From assembly GCF_018614035.1 (NCBI RefSeq), contig NZ_JAGGPA010000042.1, positions 62,001 to 126,000 on the forward strand: a stretch of DNA of 64,000 nt, read 5' to 3'. Position 1 is the stretch's first letter, and each line of letters begins with the position of its first letter. The notes under the pieces were generated by a model. The model worked only from the letters and a program-made list of their open reading frames with translations, was not told the DNA's origin and made no database searches. Shown here piece by piece: positions 54,398-64,000 of this stretch. A program made the position numbers and the translations under genes. This DNA is from Streptomyces sp. ISL-96 (GTDB lineage: Bacteria > Actinomycetota > Actinomycetes > Streptomycetales > Streptomycetaceae).

Positions 54398-54416
54398 TCA
54401 GGTTAGCTTTACCTAA
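54398..54416 (+). promoter_or_regulatory. Iron box upstream of the ornithine N-hydroxylase
   Basis: TCAGGTTAGCTTTACCTAA matches about 15 of the 19 bases of TTAGGTTAGSCTAACCTAA. It lies some 90 bases before the ATG at 54505. With the box at 54294 it would put both divergent siderophore transcripts under iron repression. Confidence 0.75.
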
Positions 54417-54504
54417 GTTCCGCTCGGCCCGCCGCTCAGTCGGCTTGCCCTGTTCTCGTTTGCCCAACGCCTGACAAGCGGCTGCCCCGCACGATGGGAG
54501 TGAC

Positions 54505-55857
54505 ATGTCACAGGCTCTTCCTGACGACGCACCACCGATCCACGACCTCATAGGAATCGGCTTCGGCCCCTCCAATGTGGCCATGGCGATAGCGCTCAGC
54601 GAGCACAACGCACGCGTCGGCAGGCAGGAGGCGGTCACTGCTCACTTCTTCGAGCGTCAGCCGTCCTTCGGCTGGCACCGCGGCATGCTCATCGACGACG
54701 CGACCATGCAGGTCTCCTTCCTCAAGGACCTGGTGACGCTGCGAAACCCGTCGAGTGAGTACAGCTTCCTGTGCTACCTCCAGAGCAAGGGGCGGCTGGT
54801 CGACTTCGTCAACGGCAAGAGCCTCTTCCCGTTGCGGGTGGAGTTCCACGACTACTTCGAGTGGGCGGCGGCGCAGGTCGACGACATGGTGTCCTACGGG
54901 CACGAGGTCATCGCCGTGCGGCCCGTCGTGCGCGACGGAGTGGTGGAGTACGTCGACGTGACGGCCCGTTCGGGGTCGGAGGTCGTGGTCCACCGGGCCC
55001 GTAACCTCGTGATCGGCACGGGCCTGCGGCCGCAGATGCCGGAAGGCGTCGACCGTACCGACCGGATCTGGCACAACTCGGACCTGCTGGCACGCGTGGA
55101 TGGCCTGGACGACGCCGAGCCGTCCCGCTTCATCGTGGTCGGAGCCGGCCAGAGCGCCGCCGAGAACGTGGCCTTCCTGCACCGCCGCTTCCCCGACGCC
55201 GAGGTGTGCGCCGTCTTCGCCCGCTACGGGTACAGCCCCGCGGACGACAGCAGCTTCGCGAACCGGATCTTCGACCCCGCTGCGGTCGACGACTACTTCA
55301 CGGCCCCCGACGAGATCAAGCGCAAGCTGATGAACTACCACGGCAACACCAACTACGCCGTGGTGGACATCGACCTGATCGACGACCTGTACCGCCAGGC
55401 GTACCAGGAGAAGGTCCTGGGCACCGAGCGTCTGCGGTTCCTCAACGTGTCCCGCATCACGGACGTCGTCGAGACCCCGGACAAGGTCCGTACGACGGTC
55501 GAGTCGCTGGTCACCGGCGAGAAGACTCCGCTGGACGCCGATGTGGTGGTCTACGCCACCGGCTACCGGTCCGCCGACGCCCTCGGGCTCCTCGGTGAGA
55601 TCGGCGAGCAGTGCCACCGTGACGACGAGGGACGGGTCCGCGTCGAGCGTGACTACCGCGTCGCCACCGACCCCGAACTGCAATGCGGTATCTACCTCCA
55701 GGGCGGCACCGAGCACACGCACGGCATCACGTCGTCCCTGCTGTCGAACACCGCGATCAGGGTCGGCGAGATCCTCGACTCGATCGTGGACCGGAGCCAG
55801 GCGCCCTCCGCCGGCCCGCTCCGCAACGCCGCCGACGAGGTCAGCACGCCCCTCTAG
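54505..55857 (+). CDS. cchB: L-ornithine N5-monooxygenase (CchB-like)
   Basis: A 450-residue flavin-dependent N-hydroxylase of the lysine/ornithine N-monooxygenase family. The FAD-binding GIGFGPSNVAMAIAL (about 17-31), NADPH-binding VVGAGQSAAENVAFL (about 211-225) and the C-terminal VVYATGYRS motif are all present. It hydroxylates the delta amine of ornithine to give the hydroxamate precursor, which the divergent formyltransferase can formylate. ATG at 54505 has GGGAG four bases upstream. The binding-protein gene follows after about 108 bp. Confidence 0.95.
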   Translation: MSQALPDDAPPIHDLIGIGFGPSNVAMAIALSEHNARVGRQEAVTAHFFERQPSFGWHRGMLIDDATMQVSFLKDLVTLRNPSSEYSFLCYLQSKGRLVDFVNGKSLFPLRVEFHDYFEWAAAQVDDMVSYGHEVIAVRPVVRDGVVEYVDVTARSGSEVVVHRARNLVIGTGLRPQMPEGVDRTDRIWHNSDLLARVDGLDDAEPSRFIVVGAGQSAAENVAFLHRRFPDAEVCAVFARYGYSPADDSSFANRIFDPAAVDDYFTAPDEIKRKLMNYHGNTNYAVVDIDLIDDLYRQAYQEKVLGTERLRFLNVSRITDVVETPDKVRTTVESLVTGEKTPLDADVVVYATGYRSADALGLLGEIGEQCHRDDEGRVRVERDYRVATDPELQCGIYLQGGTEHTHGITSSLLSNTAIRVGEILDSIVDRSQAPSAGPLRNAADEVSTPL

Positions 55858-55965
55858 AGACACCGTCTCCTTCGAACTCCCCCACAAACGCGCCTTCTCC
55901 GGTGGACGTCTCCCGCCGGTGGGCGTGGCACTCGCACCGTGAAAAACCCCGTGAAAGGAAGCACC

Positions 55966-57003
55966 GTGTCCACTGGTACACGCCCCGCGCTGACGAGGAT
56001 CGTCAGAAACGTCCCCCGCGTGGCAGTCGCCGCTGTCGCCGCGCTCGCCCTGACCGCCTGTGGGGGAGGGGCCGACAAGCCGGAGTCCAAGTCGTCCGGG
56101 GAGGCGGACGCGAAGTCCGCCGCATTCCCGGTCACGGTGGAGCACAAGTACGGCAGTACGTCGATCGAGACGGAGCCGAAGAAGGTCGTCACCCTCGGTC
56201 TGTCGGACCAGGACGCGGTGCTGGCGCTCGGTGTGAAGCCGGTCGGTTCGGTTGACTGGTTCAAGGAGAAGCCGTACGGCAAGTGGCCGTGGGCCAAGGA
56301 TCTGTGGGGTTCCTCGAAGCCGCAGATCGTCGGTGAGCGCGACGAGTACAACATGGAGAAGATCGCGGCCCTCAAGCCGGACCTGATCGTCGCTCAGTAC
56401 TCGGGCATGAAGAAGGAGCAGTACGAAACGCTCTCCGAGATCGCCAAGGTGGTCGCCCAGCCTAAGGGCCACGAGGACTACCAGGCGCCGTGGCAGGTCA
56501 TGACCAAGCAGATCGGCAAGGCGCTCGGCAAGGACGCCGAGACCGAGAAGCTGATCTCCGGCATCGACGCGCGCTTCAAGGCCGTCCGCGACAAGCACCC
56601 GGAGTGGAAGGGCAAGACGGTCACCGTCGGCGAGCCCTACGAGCCGGGCAAGTTCTCCGCGTTCTCGCCCAAGGACCCGAAGGTCATCTTCCTGAGCGAG
56701 ATGGGCTTCACCACCTCCGAGGCGTACCGCAAGGCGCTCGGCAAGGAGAACATCGCCGACCTCAGCTCGGAGCGCCTCGACGTCATGGAGGCCGACCGCA
56801 CGGTCTGGCTGGGCACCCCTGAGACGGAGAAGGCCATGAAGGCCGACCCGCTCTACAAGAAGACCAAGGTCCACAAGGAGAAGCGGGACCTGTTCCTGCC
56901 GTACGACAGCCCGGACATCGGCGCCGCGCTGTCCTTCAACACCGTGCTGAGCATCCCGTACGCCGTCGACCAGGTCGTACCGATGCTCGAAGCCATCAAG
57001 TAG
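55966..57003 (+). CDS. Iron-siderophore-binding lipoprotein (CchF-like)
   Basis: A 345-residue substrate-binding lipoprotein of an iron-siderophore ABC importer (periplasmic-binding, FecB/FepB-type fold). The signal peptide ends in the lipobox ALALTACGG. The mature protein shows KVVTLGLSDQDAVLALGVKPVGSVD and LKPDLIVAQYSG, typical of this family. GTG at 55966 is preferred since AAAGGAAG precedes it; a GTG at 55939 has no such site. No permease or ATPase gene is present within the window; they may lie beyond its right edge or be encoded elsewhere. Confidence 0.9.
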   Translation: MSTGTRPALTRIVRNVPRVAVAAVAALALTACGGGADKPESKSSGEADAKSAAFPVTVEHKYGSTSIETEPKKVVTLGLSDQDAVLALGVKPVGSVDWFKEKPYGKWPWAKDLWGSSKPQIVGERDEYNMEKIAALKPDLIVAQYSGMKKEQYETLSEIAKVVAQPKGHEDYQAPWQVMTKQIGKALGKDAETEKLISGIDARFKAVRDKHPEWKGKTVTVGEPYEPGKFSAFSPKDPKVIFLSEMGFTTSEAYRKALGKENIADLSSERLDVMEADRTVWLGTPETEKAMKADPLYKKTKVHKEKRDLFLPYDSPDIGAALSFNTVLSIPYAVDQVVPMLEAIK

Positions 57004-57016
57004 CTCCCCACCGTCG

Positions 57017-57050
57017 CGCCTGTCCGGTAACCGTCCCCACCGGGCAGGCG
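57017..57050 (+). terminator. Hairpin between the binding-protein gene and the siderophore NRPS
   Basis: CGCCTGTCCGG (57017-57027) can pair with CCGGGCAGGCG (57040-57050), 11 bp with one G-U pair, starting 14 bases after the stop. It has no T-run. It may terminate, attenuate or stabilise the upstream message, so the NRPS may not be fully coupled to it. Confidence 0.5.
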
Positions 57051-57126
57051 TGGCGCGCGCACGCGACCCCGTACGCCCATCGACGACTCTTCAATGACGC
57101 ACCACCAGGGAAAGGCCCCTTCGACG

Positions 57127-60100
57127 ATGTTTGACGCCGAGTCGGACCGGACATCCGCTGCCGGGATACCCGTCACCGGTGGGCAATCCGGCATCTGGCT
57201 TGCCCAGCAGATCGAGCCGGACAGCTCGGCCTACAACGTCTCCTTCCTCCTGGACCTGCGCGGCGACGTCGACCTTTCCCGCCTGACCGACTCCGTGCGG
57301 CAGGCGGTCGAAGAGGCGCAGTGCCTGCATGTGCGCGTGAGCCCCGAGGGCGCGGCTCCGCGCCAGACACCCACGCGGTTCGCCGTCGACGTTCCCACCA
57401 TCGACCTGCGGGACGAGCCGGATCCCGAAGGCGCTGCCGCGCAGTGGACCGAAGCCGAACGTGACCGGCCCGCCGACCTCCAGCACGGTCCGCTGTTCGC
57501 CCATGCCCTGCTCCGGCTCGCCGACGACCGCGTCCTCTGGTACCAGCGCTACCACCACATCGTCAACGACGGCGCAGGCATCGCGCTGATCACCCACCGG
57601 GCCGGCGAGCTCTACACCTCCGGCGCGGAGGCCGGTGACACGGACTGGGCGCTGTCCCGGCTGGTGGACGCCGACCGCACCTACCGGGAGTCGGAGCGCT
57701 ACCAGGCGGATCGCGCGTACTGGCTGAGCCGGCTTGCCGACCGGCCGGAGCCCGTACGCCTCGTCGAACGCGCGTCGGCGCCGATGACGCGGCGGATCCG
57801 CCGCACGGCGGAGCTGTCAGCGCAGGACACCGCCCGGCTGCGGGGCGCGGCCGCAGGCGCGGGCGTCCGGCCTTCCCGTCTGCTGGTGGCTGCCGTGGCC
57901 GCCTACCTGCACCGGGTCACCGGCGAGCAGGACCTGGTGCTCGGCCTGCCGGTGACGACCCGGCAGGACGCCGGGTCGAGGGATGTCCCCGGCATGGTGT
58001 CCAACGTCCTCCCGCTGCGGGTGGCGGTCCGCGGGAGCATGACCGGCTCCGAGCTCGTGGAGGCGGTGCGCTGCGCGGTCGCCGAGACGGTGGAGCACGG
58101 CCGATACCGTGCCGAGGACCTGGCGAGGGACCTCGGGCTGGTCGACGGCGTACCGGAACTCGTCGGCCCCACGGTCAACATCCTGCCCGGCGGCGAAGGA
58201 CTGCGCTTCGGCGACCACGAGGCCGACCTCAAGCCCGGCTGGCTCGGCCCGGTCAGCGATCTGGCGGTCACCGTCGACGAGTCCCGCGCGGGCGAGAACA
58301 TCCGTATCCACTTCGACGCGGACGCGGCGGTGTGCGACCAGCGGACGCTGACCGACCACGAGCGCCGTTTCCTCATGCTGCTGGACGCCCTCGTCGAGGG
58401 GATGGACCGCCCCATCGGTCACATCGAGCTGACGTCCGGCGCGGAGCGGGCGCAGCTGCTCGACGTGTTCGGAGCCGCGCCGTGCGACGCCCCCGAACTG
58501 TCCTGGCCCGCCGCGTTCGAGCGGCAGGTACGCCGCTCGCCGGACGCCGTCGCGCTCGTGTGCGAGGACCAGGAGCTGTCGTACGCCCAGCTCAACGCAG
58601 CGGCGAACCGGCTGGCCCGCCTGCTGATCGCGCGCGGTGTGCGCGACGAGGACGTCGTCGCCGTGGCCGTGCCGCGCTCGCCCGAGCTGGTGGTCTCCCT
58701 GCTGGCGGTGATGAAGGCGGGAGCGGCGTATCTGCCGCTGGACGCCGACCACCCCCAGGACCGGATCGCCTACATGCTGTCCGACGCCGGCGCGCGGACC
58801 GTCGTCACCACGCGCGAGCTGGCCGGTGCACTGCCCACCGCGCCCGGCGTCGGCCACGTACTGCTCGACGACCCGTCCGTGGCCGCCGAGTCCGCCGCGC
58901 TGGACGGTTCGGACCCCGGCCTGCCGATCGCCCTGGACCAGGCCGCGTACGTCATCTACACCTCGGGCTCCACCGGCCGTCCCAAGGGCGTCGTGGTCTC
59001 GCACGACGGGGTCGGCAGCCTGATCGCCACAGCAACCGAGCGGATCGGCATCGACGCGGACAGCCGCGTCGTGCAGTTCGCCTCGGTCGGCTTCGACGTG
59101 ACGGTCTGGGACCTGATCATGTCGCTGTGCGTCGGCGGCCGGATCATCGTCGTCCCCACCGAGCGCCGCGTCGCCGGGCCCGCCCTGACGGATTACATCG
59201 CGGAACACCGCGCCACGCACATGATCCTGCCGCCGTCGCTGGTGTCTGCGCTGCCGCAGGAGTGCGAGCTGCCCGACGGGGCGGTGCTCGTGGTGGGCAC
59301 CGAGTCGGTGCCGAGCGAGCTGATCGCCCGCTGGGGCGGGCGGCTGCGCGTCGTCGTCGCGTACGGACTGACCGAGGCCACGGTCAACTCCACGCTGTGG
59401 CTCGCCGAGCCCAACTGGCAGGGGCCCGCGCCGATCGGCGTACCCGACCCCAACACCCGTACGTACGTGCTCGATTCGGCGCTGCGTCCCGTCCCCGTGG
59501 GAGTCGAGGGTGAGCTGTACGTCGGTGGCCGCGGCCTGGCCCGCGGCTACCTGGGCCGGCACGGTCTGACCTCGGAGCGGTTCGTCGCCGACCCGTTCGG
59601 GCCGTCGGGTGCGCGGATGTACCGCACCGGCGACCGGGTGCGCTGGAGCGCCGACGGTGACCTGGAATTCCTCGGCCGCGCGGACGGCCAGCTCAAGATC
59701 CGCGGTCACCGGATCGAACCGGGCGAGATCGAGAGCGCGTTCATGGCGTGCCCGGGCATCGCCCAGGCAGCGGTCCTCGTACGGGAGGACCACCGGAGTG
59801 TGAAGCGCCTCGTCGCCTATCTGGTGGGTGGCGGGCACGCGGATGCCGACGCTTCCGTCGCGGCGGCGCGGGTACAGGTGGCGGAGGCGCTGCCGGACTA
59901 CATGGTGCCGTCGGCACTCGTCGTACTGGACGGGCCTCTTCCGCTGACGCCCAACGGAAAGCTCGACACCCGGGCGCTGCCCGAGCCGCAGTGGACGGCG
60001 ATGACCGGTGACGCCGAGCCGACGACGCCGGCCGAGGCGGCTCTGGCCAAGCTGTTCGCCGAGCTCCTCGACCTTCCGTCGGTGGGCGTGCACGACAGCT

Positions 60101-63100
60101 TCTTCGAACTCGGCGGCGACAGCATCGTCGCCATCCAGCTGGTCACCCGCGCCCGTGCCGAAGGGCTGACGATCAGCCCGCGCGACGTGTTCCGGCACCG
60201 CACGGTGGCGGCGCTCGCGCGCGTCACTGACGGTGCGGACGCGCCGTCGGGTGAAGCCGGTGCGGTGGCCGAGCCCTTCTCCCTGGTTCCGCTGACCGGC
60301 GCCGAGCGTGCCGAGTTCGATGCCGCCGTCCCGGATCTCCTCGACGTCGTACCGGCCACTCCGCTTCAGGAGGGCTTCTTCTTCCACGCCGCCGTCGACG
60401 AGGGCGGGTCGGACGGCTATGCCGTGCAGGACACCCTCGAACTCGCCGGTGACGTGGACGCCGAGGCGCTGCGGGCGGCCACGCAGCGGCTACTCGACCG
60501 CCACCCGCTGCTGCGCGCCGCCTTCCGGCAGCGCACGGACGGTCAGATCGTGCAGCTCATCGGGGAGCGGGTGGAGCTGCCGTGGCGCTTCACCGATCTG
60601 TCAGGACGAGGTGGGGCGGAGCAGTCCACGGCTGTCGACGAGATCACGGCGCAGGAGCGGGCCGAGGGATTCGACCTCGGAGTACCGCCGCTGATGCGTG
60701 CCGCGCTGATCCGGCTCGGCGAGCAGCGGTCCCTGCTGGTGCTGACCATGCATCACATCGTCGTGGACGGCTGGTCCGTCTCGCTCATCATGCGGGAACT
60801 GCTGGACGGCTACCGTCCAGGCGCGGCGGTCGAACCGTCGGTGCCGGCCGAGTCCGTCGCGACCTACAGGTCGTACGCCGGGTGGCTGGCCGGCCGCGAC
60901 CGGGAGCCGGCGCTGAGCGCGTGGCGCGAGGCGATGGCGGGGCTCGACGCTCCGGCCAGGCTGCCCGTACGCGGCGGGGAGCCTAATCCTTCCGAGACGG
61001 GCAAGGTCATCCTTGAGCTGTCCGCGCAGGACACGACAGCGCTCATGGCGCGGGCCCGCCAGCTCGGGCTGACCCTGAGCACCGTCGTGCAGGGCGGGTT
61101 CGGTCTGGTGCTCGGTGATGTGGTTGGTTCCCACGACCTGGTCTTCGGCAGCACCGTCTCCGGCAGGCAAGCGGCCGTCGAGGGCGTCGAAGCACTGGTC
61201 GGTCTGCTGATCAACACCGTGCCCGCCCGGCTGCGGTGGCGTCCGGAGCAGCCGCTCGCCGAGGTCCTGGCGGGATTCCAGGACGGTCAGGCCGACCTGC
61301 TGGACCACCAGCACCTCGGACTCGCCGACATCCAGCGAGCCGTCGGCCGGGGCGAACTGTTCGACGCGCTGGTCGTGGTGGAGAACCTGCCCGACGCGGG
61401 CGAGCCGACCGATCCGGAGGGGCAGGTCCGTATCGTCGGATCGCACATCCGCGACGCGGTGCACTACCCACTGGCGCTCACCGTGCTCCCCGGCGAGCGA
61501 CTTGAGCTGAGGCTCGAACACGATCCCTCTCGACTGGATGCCGCTTCTGCCGAGCGGTTCGCCGCCCGCCTGCGGGCGGTGTTCGACCAGGTGATCGCCG
61601 ACCCCGGGCTCCCGGTCGCCCAGCTGACCACGCAGACGGCAGACGAGCTGCGGAGCACGCTCGACCGCCTCACCGGGCCGGATCACGCTCTGCCCGTCGG
61701 CACGGTGCACGGAGCGTTCGCCGAGCAGGTACGTCGTACCCCTGACGCGACAGCTCTGATCCAGGACGGCCAGCGGACGACGTACGCCGAGCTTGAGGAG
61801 CGGGCCGAGGCGCTGGCGCAGCGGCTGTTGGCCCAGGGTGTGGGACATGAGTCCATCGTGGCCGTGGCTGTTCCCCGGTCCGCCGAGACGCTTGTCGCCC
61901 TGCTCGGTGTGCTCAAGGCGGGTGCGGCCTACCTGCCGGTCGACGTCGACTACCCGGCCGACCGGGTTCGCTACATGCTCGCGGACTCCGGGGCACGAAC
62001 GGTCGTCGCCACCGAGGAGTCGTGGGCGCGTCTGCCCGAACTGGCGGACGTGGCACGGGTCCTCCTCGGCGAGGGGCACAGCACGGACCCTGTCCCGGCC
62101 GTACTCGTCCATCCGGACAGCGCCGCGTACCTGATGTACACCTCGGGATCGACCGGCCGGCCCAAGGGCGTCGTGGTGACGCACCGGGCGGTCGTAGGCC
62201 AGCTGGCCTGGACGGCCGAGGAGTTCGGGTTTTGCCCCGGCGAGCGGGTGCTGCACCAGTACTCGACCAGCTTCGACCCGTCCGTGCAGGAGATCTTCGC
62301 CCCGCTGCTGACCGGCGGAACCGTCGTCATCGCCAGGCCGGACGGCCACCGCGATCCGGCGTACCTCGCCGAGCTCATCCGCGACGAGCGGGTCACCAAC
62401 GTCGATCTGGTGCCTTCGCTGTACGGCGCGCTGCTCGCCGAGGAAGAGGCCGGTCAGTGGTGGACGAGTCTGCGCAGGGCGTTCAGCGGGGGAGAGGCAC
62501 TGCCCGTCCCGCTCGCGCGGCGCTGGCACGAGCGCACCGGAGTGCCGCTCTTCAACGTCTACGGGCCGACCGAGGCCGTCATCCAGGTCACCAGCTGGGA
62601 GGCGGGCTCCGAACCGGCTGAAGCGGGCACCGTACCCATCGGGCGTCCGGTGTGGAACACCCGGCTCTACGTGCTCGACCGGTACCTCCGCCCTGTTGCC
62701 GAGGGTGAGTCCGGCGAGCTCTACATCGCGGGCGCACAGTTGGCCCGTGGTTACCACGGACGCACCGCGCTGAGCGCGGAGCGCTTCGTCGCCGATCCGT
62801 ACGGCGGGCCCGGAGAGCGGATGTACCGCACCGGAGACATGGTCCAGTTCAGTGGAGACGGTGTGCTCACCTACCTCGGGCGCACCGACCACCAAGTCAA
62901 GATCAGGGGAAACCGGGTGGAACTCGGTGAAATCGAAGCGCGGCTGCGCGATGAGCCGGCCGTCGGCGATGTGGTCGTCGTGGCCCGCGACGACGACCGT
63001 GGAGTCAAGCAGCTGGTGGCCTACCTGGTCGCCGCTGCCGGAGCGGCCCTGGATGTCGCGGCCGTACGGACCGCGTTGAGCGGTTCGCTTCCCGCGCCCA

Positions 63101-64000
63101 TGGTGCCCAGCCACTTCGTGGAGCTCGACGCGCTGCCGTTGACGCCGGGCGGGAAGATCGACCACAAGGCGCTGCCCGCCCCCGAGGTCCGGAGCAGGCG
63201 GCAGGGACGTACGGCGCGCGAGGGCCGCGAGCGGCAGCTCTGCGCGATCTTCGCCGACGTGCTCGGGATCGACGAGGTCGACGCGGACGAGGACTTCTTC
63301 GTACTCGGCGGAGACAGCATCCTGTCCATGTCGGTCTCCAGCCGCGCCCGCAAGGCCGGCCTGTCGATCAGCCCCCGCGACGTGTTCGAGCACCGCACGC
63401 CGGCCGCGCTGGCGGCCACCGTCGTCGGCACGGAGGACGCCGGGGACGCCGCACCCGCGGTCGTCGCCGACTCCGACGGTGTGGGCGACGTACCGCTGCT
63501 GCCCATCGTTCACCAGCTCCGCGAGGACGGTGGAACGGTCAGCCGCTTCAACCTGTCCATGCTGCTCCAGGCGCCCGCCGCGGCGGACGCCGTCGCGCTG
63601 GCGCGGGTCCTGCAAGCGGTCCTGGATCACCACGACGGTCTGCGGCTCACGCTCTCCCGGATGGATCTCGGCCCGGCGATTCCCGCGCTGTGGTCGGCTC
63701 AGACGCTTGCCGTGGGGTCGGTGGCCGCGGCCGCTCTGCTGCGGCGCGTCGACGTACGCGACCTCGACGACGCCGGACTCCGTACGGTGATCGCCGAGGA
63801 GTCCGACGGTGCGGCTTCCCGGCTCGACCCTGACAGCGGCGTCATGCTGCAGGCCGTCTGGTTCGACGCGGGCGGCGAGCGGCCGGGCCGACTGCTGCTC
63901 GTCGTCCACCACCTGGCGATCGACGGCGTGTCCTGGCGCGTGCTGCTCGGTGACCTCGCCGCCGCGTGGGACGCCGTCGCGCAGGGCGAGCGACCTGTCC
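57127..64000 (+). CDS. Hydroxamate siderophore NRPS (partial, C-A-T-C-A-T-E...)
   Basis: The first 2291 residues; the gene continues beyond the window. Domains: C1 (GGQSGIWLAQQ opening, HHIVNDG at 143), A1 (TSGSTG near 612), T1 (GGDS, Ser999), C2 (HHIVVDGW at 1209), A2, T2 (GGDS, Ser2064), and the beginning of an E domain from about 2122 (HHLAIDGVSW at 2261). A1 pocket by eye: DVWIVGAVN; A2: DPQDFGVIQ. In-frame ATGs occur at 57127 and 57094; neither has ideal spacing, but GGGAAAGG precedes 57127. It follows N-hydroxylase and binding-protein genes, so it should build a hydroxyornithine siderophore. Neither pocket matches the Thr code expected for the middle coelichelin residue. Confidence 0.93.
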   Translation, partial: MFDAESDRTSAAGIPVTGGQSGIWLAQQIEPDSSAYNVSFLLDLRGDVDLSRLTDSVRQAVEEAQCLHVRVSPEGAAPRQTPTRFAVDVPTIDLRDEPDPEGAAAQWTEAERDRPADLQHGPLFAHALLRLADDRVLWYQRYHHIVNDGAGIALITHRAGELYTSGAEAGDTDWALSRLVDADRTYRESERYQADRAYWLSRLADRPEPVRLVERASAPMTRRIRRTAELSAQDTARLRGAAAGAGVRPSRLLVAAVAAYLHRVTGEQDLVLGLPVTTRQDAGSRDVPGMVSNVLPLRVAVRGSMTGSELVEAVRCAVAETVEHGRYRAEDLARDLGLVDGVPELVGPTVNILPGGEGLRFGDHEADLKPGWLGPVSDLAVTVDESRAGENIRIHFDADAAVCDQRTLTDHERRFLMLLDALVEGMDRPIGHIELTSGAERAQLLDVFGAAPCDAPELSWPAAFERQVRRSPDAVALVCEDQELSYAQLNAAANRLARLLIARGVRDEDVVAVAVPRSPELVVSLLAVMKAGAAYLPLDADHPQDRIAYMLSDAGARTVVTTRELAGALPTAPGVGHVLLDDPSVAAESAALDGSDPGLPIALDQAAYVIYTSGSTGRPKGVVVSHDGVGSLIATATERIGIDADSRVVQFASVGFDVTVWDLIMSLCVGGRIIVVPTERRVAGPALTDYIAEHRATHMILPPSLVSALPQECELPDGAVLVVGTESVPSELIARWGGRLRVVVAYGLTEATVNSTLWLAEPNWQGPAPIGVPDPNTRTYVLDSALRPVPVGVEGELYVGGRGLARGYLGRHGLTSERFVADPFGPSGARMYRTGDRVRWSADGDLEFLGRADGQLKIRGHRIEPGEIESAFMACPGIAQAAVLVREDHRSVKRLVAYLVGGGHADADASVAAARVQVAEALPDYMVPSALVVLDGPLPLTPNGKLDTRALPEPQWTAMTGDAEPTTPAEAALAKLFAELLDLPSVGVHDSFFELGGDSIVAIQLVTRARAEGLTISPRDVFRHRTVAALARVTDGADAPSGEAGAVAEPFSLVPLTGAERAEFDAAVPDLLDVVPATPLQEGFFFHAAVDEGGSDGYAVQDTLELAGDVDAEALRAATQRLLDRHPLLRAAFRQRTDGQIVQLIGERVELPWRFTDLSGRGGAEQSTAVDEITAQERAEGFDLGVPPLMRAALIRLGEQRSLLVLTMHHIVVDGWSVSLIMRELLDGYRPGAAVEPSVPAESVATYRSYAGWLAGRDREPALSAWREAMAGLDAPARLPVRGGEPNPSETGKVILELSAQDTTALMARARQLGLTLSTVVQGGFGLVLGDVVGSHDLVFGSTVSGRQAAVEGVEALVGLLINTVPARLRWRPEQPLAEVLAGFQDGQADLLDHQHLGLADIQRAVGRGELFDALVVVENLPDAGEPTDPEGQVRIVGSHIRDAVHYPLALTVLPGERLELRLEHDPSRLDAASAERFAARLRAVFDQVIADPGLPVAQLTTQTADELRSTLDRLTGPDHALPVGTVHGAFAEQVRRTPDATALIQDGQRTTYAELEERAEALAQRLLAQGVGHESIVAVAVPRSAETLVALLGVLKAGAAYLPVDVDYPADRVRYMLADSGARTVVATEESWARLPELADVARVLLGEGHSTDPVPAVLVHPDSAAYLMYTSGSTGRPKGVVVTHRAVVGQLAWTAEEFGFCPGERVLHQYSTSFDPSVQEIFAPLLTGGTVVIARPDGHRDPAYLAELIRDERVTNVDLVPSLYGALLAEEEAGQWWTSLRRAFSGGEALPVPLARRWHERTGVPLFNVYGPTEAVIQVTSWEAGSEPAEAGTVPIGRPVWNTRLYVLDRYLRPVAEGESGELYIAGAQLARGYHGRTALSAERFVADPYGGPGERMYRTGDMVQFSGDGVLTYLGRTDHQVKIRGNRVELGEIEARLRDEPAVGDVVVVARDDDRGVKQLVAYLVAAAGAALDVAAVRTALSGSLPAPMVPSHFVELDALPLTPGGKIDHKALPAPEVRSRRQGRTAREGRERQLCAIFADVLGIDEVDADEDFFVLGGDSILSMSVSSRARKAGLSISPRDVFEHRTPAALAATVVGTEDAGDAAPAVVADSDGVGDVPLLPIVHQLREDGGTVSRFNLSMLLQAPAAADAVALARVLQAVLDHHDGLRLTLSRMDLGPAIPALWSAQTLAVGSVAAAALLRRVDVRDLDDAGLRTVIAEESDGAASRLDPDSGVMLQAVWFDAGGERPGRLLLVVHHLAIDGVSWRVLLGDLAAAWDAVAQGERPV

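Overview
The window is very GC-rich with strong third-position G/C bias, TTG/GTG starts, SARP-type regulation and an iron-box-controlled hydroxamate siderophore locus. Together these indicate a Streptomyces (or close actinomycete) chromosome. No stretch longer than about 300 bases lacks a gene.

1 to about 44.3 kb: a large nonribosomal peptide cluster, all on the + strand, with genes mostly overlapping or nearly abutting. It begins with the tail of an ornithine-cyclodeaminase/SbnB-like gene (likely 2,3-diaminopropionate supply) and an MbtH-like protein. NRPS1 (A-T-C-A-T) follows, then the giant NRPS2 (six C-A-T modules plus a terminal serine beta-lactamase/PBP-like domain). Next come a carbamoyltransferase, an MFS exporter, a type II thioesterase, a SyrP/AmbC-like dioxygenase, a Sfp-type PPTase, a second dioxygenase and a second MFS exporter. 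NRPS3 (three C-A-T modules plus a second PBP-like domain) and a stand-alone PBP-like protein that has lost its catalytic motifs end the cluster. A perfect 10-bp hairpin closes the block. NRPS2 and NRPS3 share an N-terminal helix motif, so both may accept the dipeptide of NRPS1. With two release domains, two dioxygenases and two exporters, the cluster may make two related peptides (up to eight and five residues). This is inference. Seven internal condensation domains have an altered HHxxxDG motif, no epimerisation domain is visible in NRPS1-3, and several modules are near-identical mosaics. NRPS3 contains a TTA codon.

44.3 to 51.8 kb: regulation and envelope. It holds a DUF4097-type lipoprotein, a small hypothetical gene, an orphan membrane sensor-domain protein, an AfsR-like SARP regulator, a DedA-family protein, a histidine kinase/response regulator pair and a secreted phospholipase A2. 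The orphan sensor gene and the kinase gene share the same upstream inverted repeat and the same start-proximal -10-like element.

51.8 to 64 kb: iron acquisition. A DUF2470-type gene sits behind a 44-bp palindromic iron box. Then come divergent formyltransferase and ornithine N-hydroxylase genes with two iron boxes between them, a siderophore-binding lipoprotein, and the first part of a siderophore NRPS (C-A-T-C-A-T-E...) that runs off the window. The genes resemble the coelichelin locus, but the adenylation pockets do not match coelichelin's residues well.
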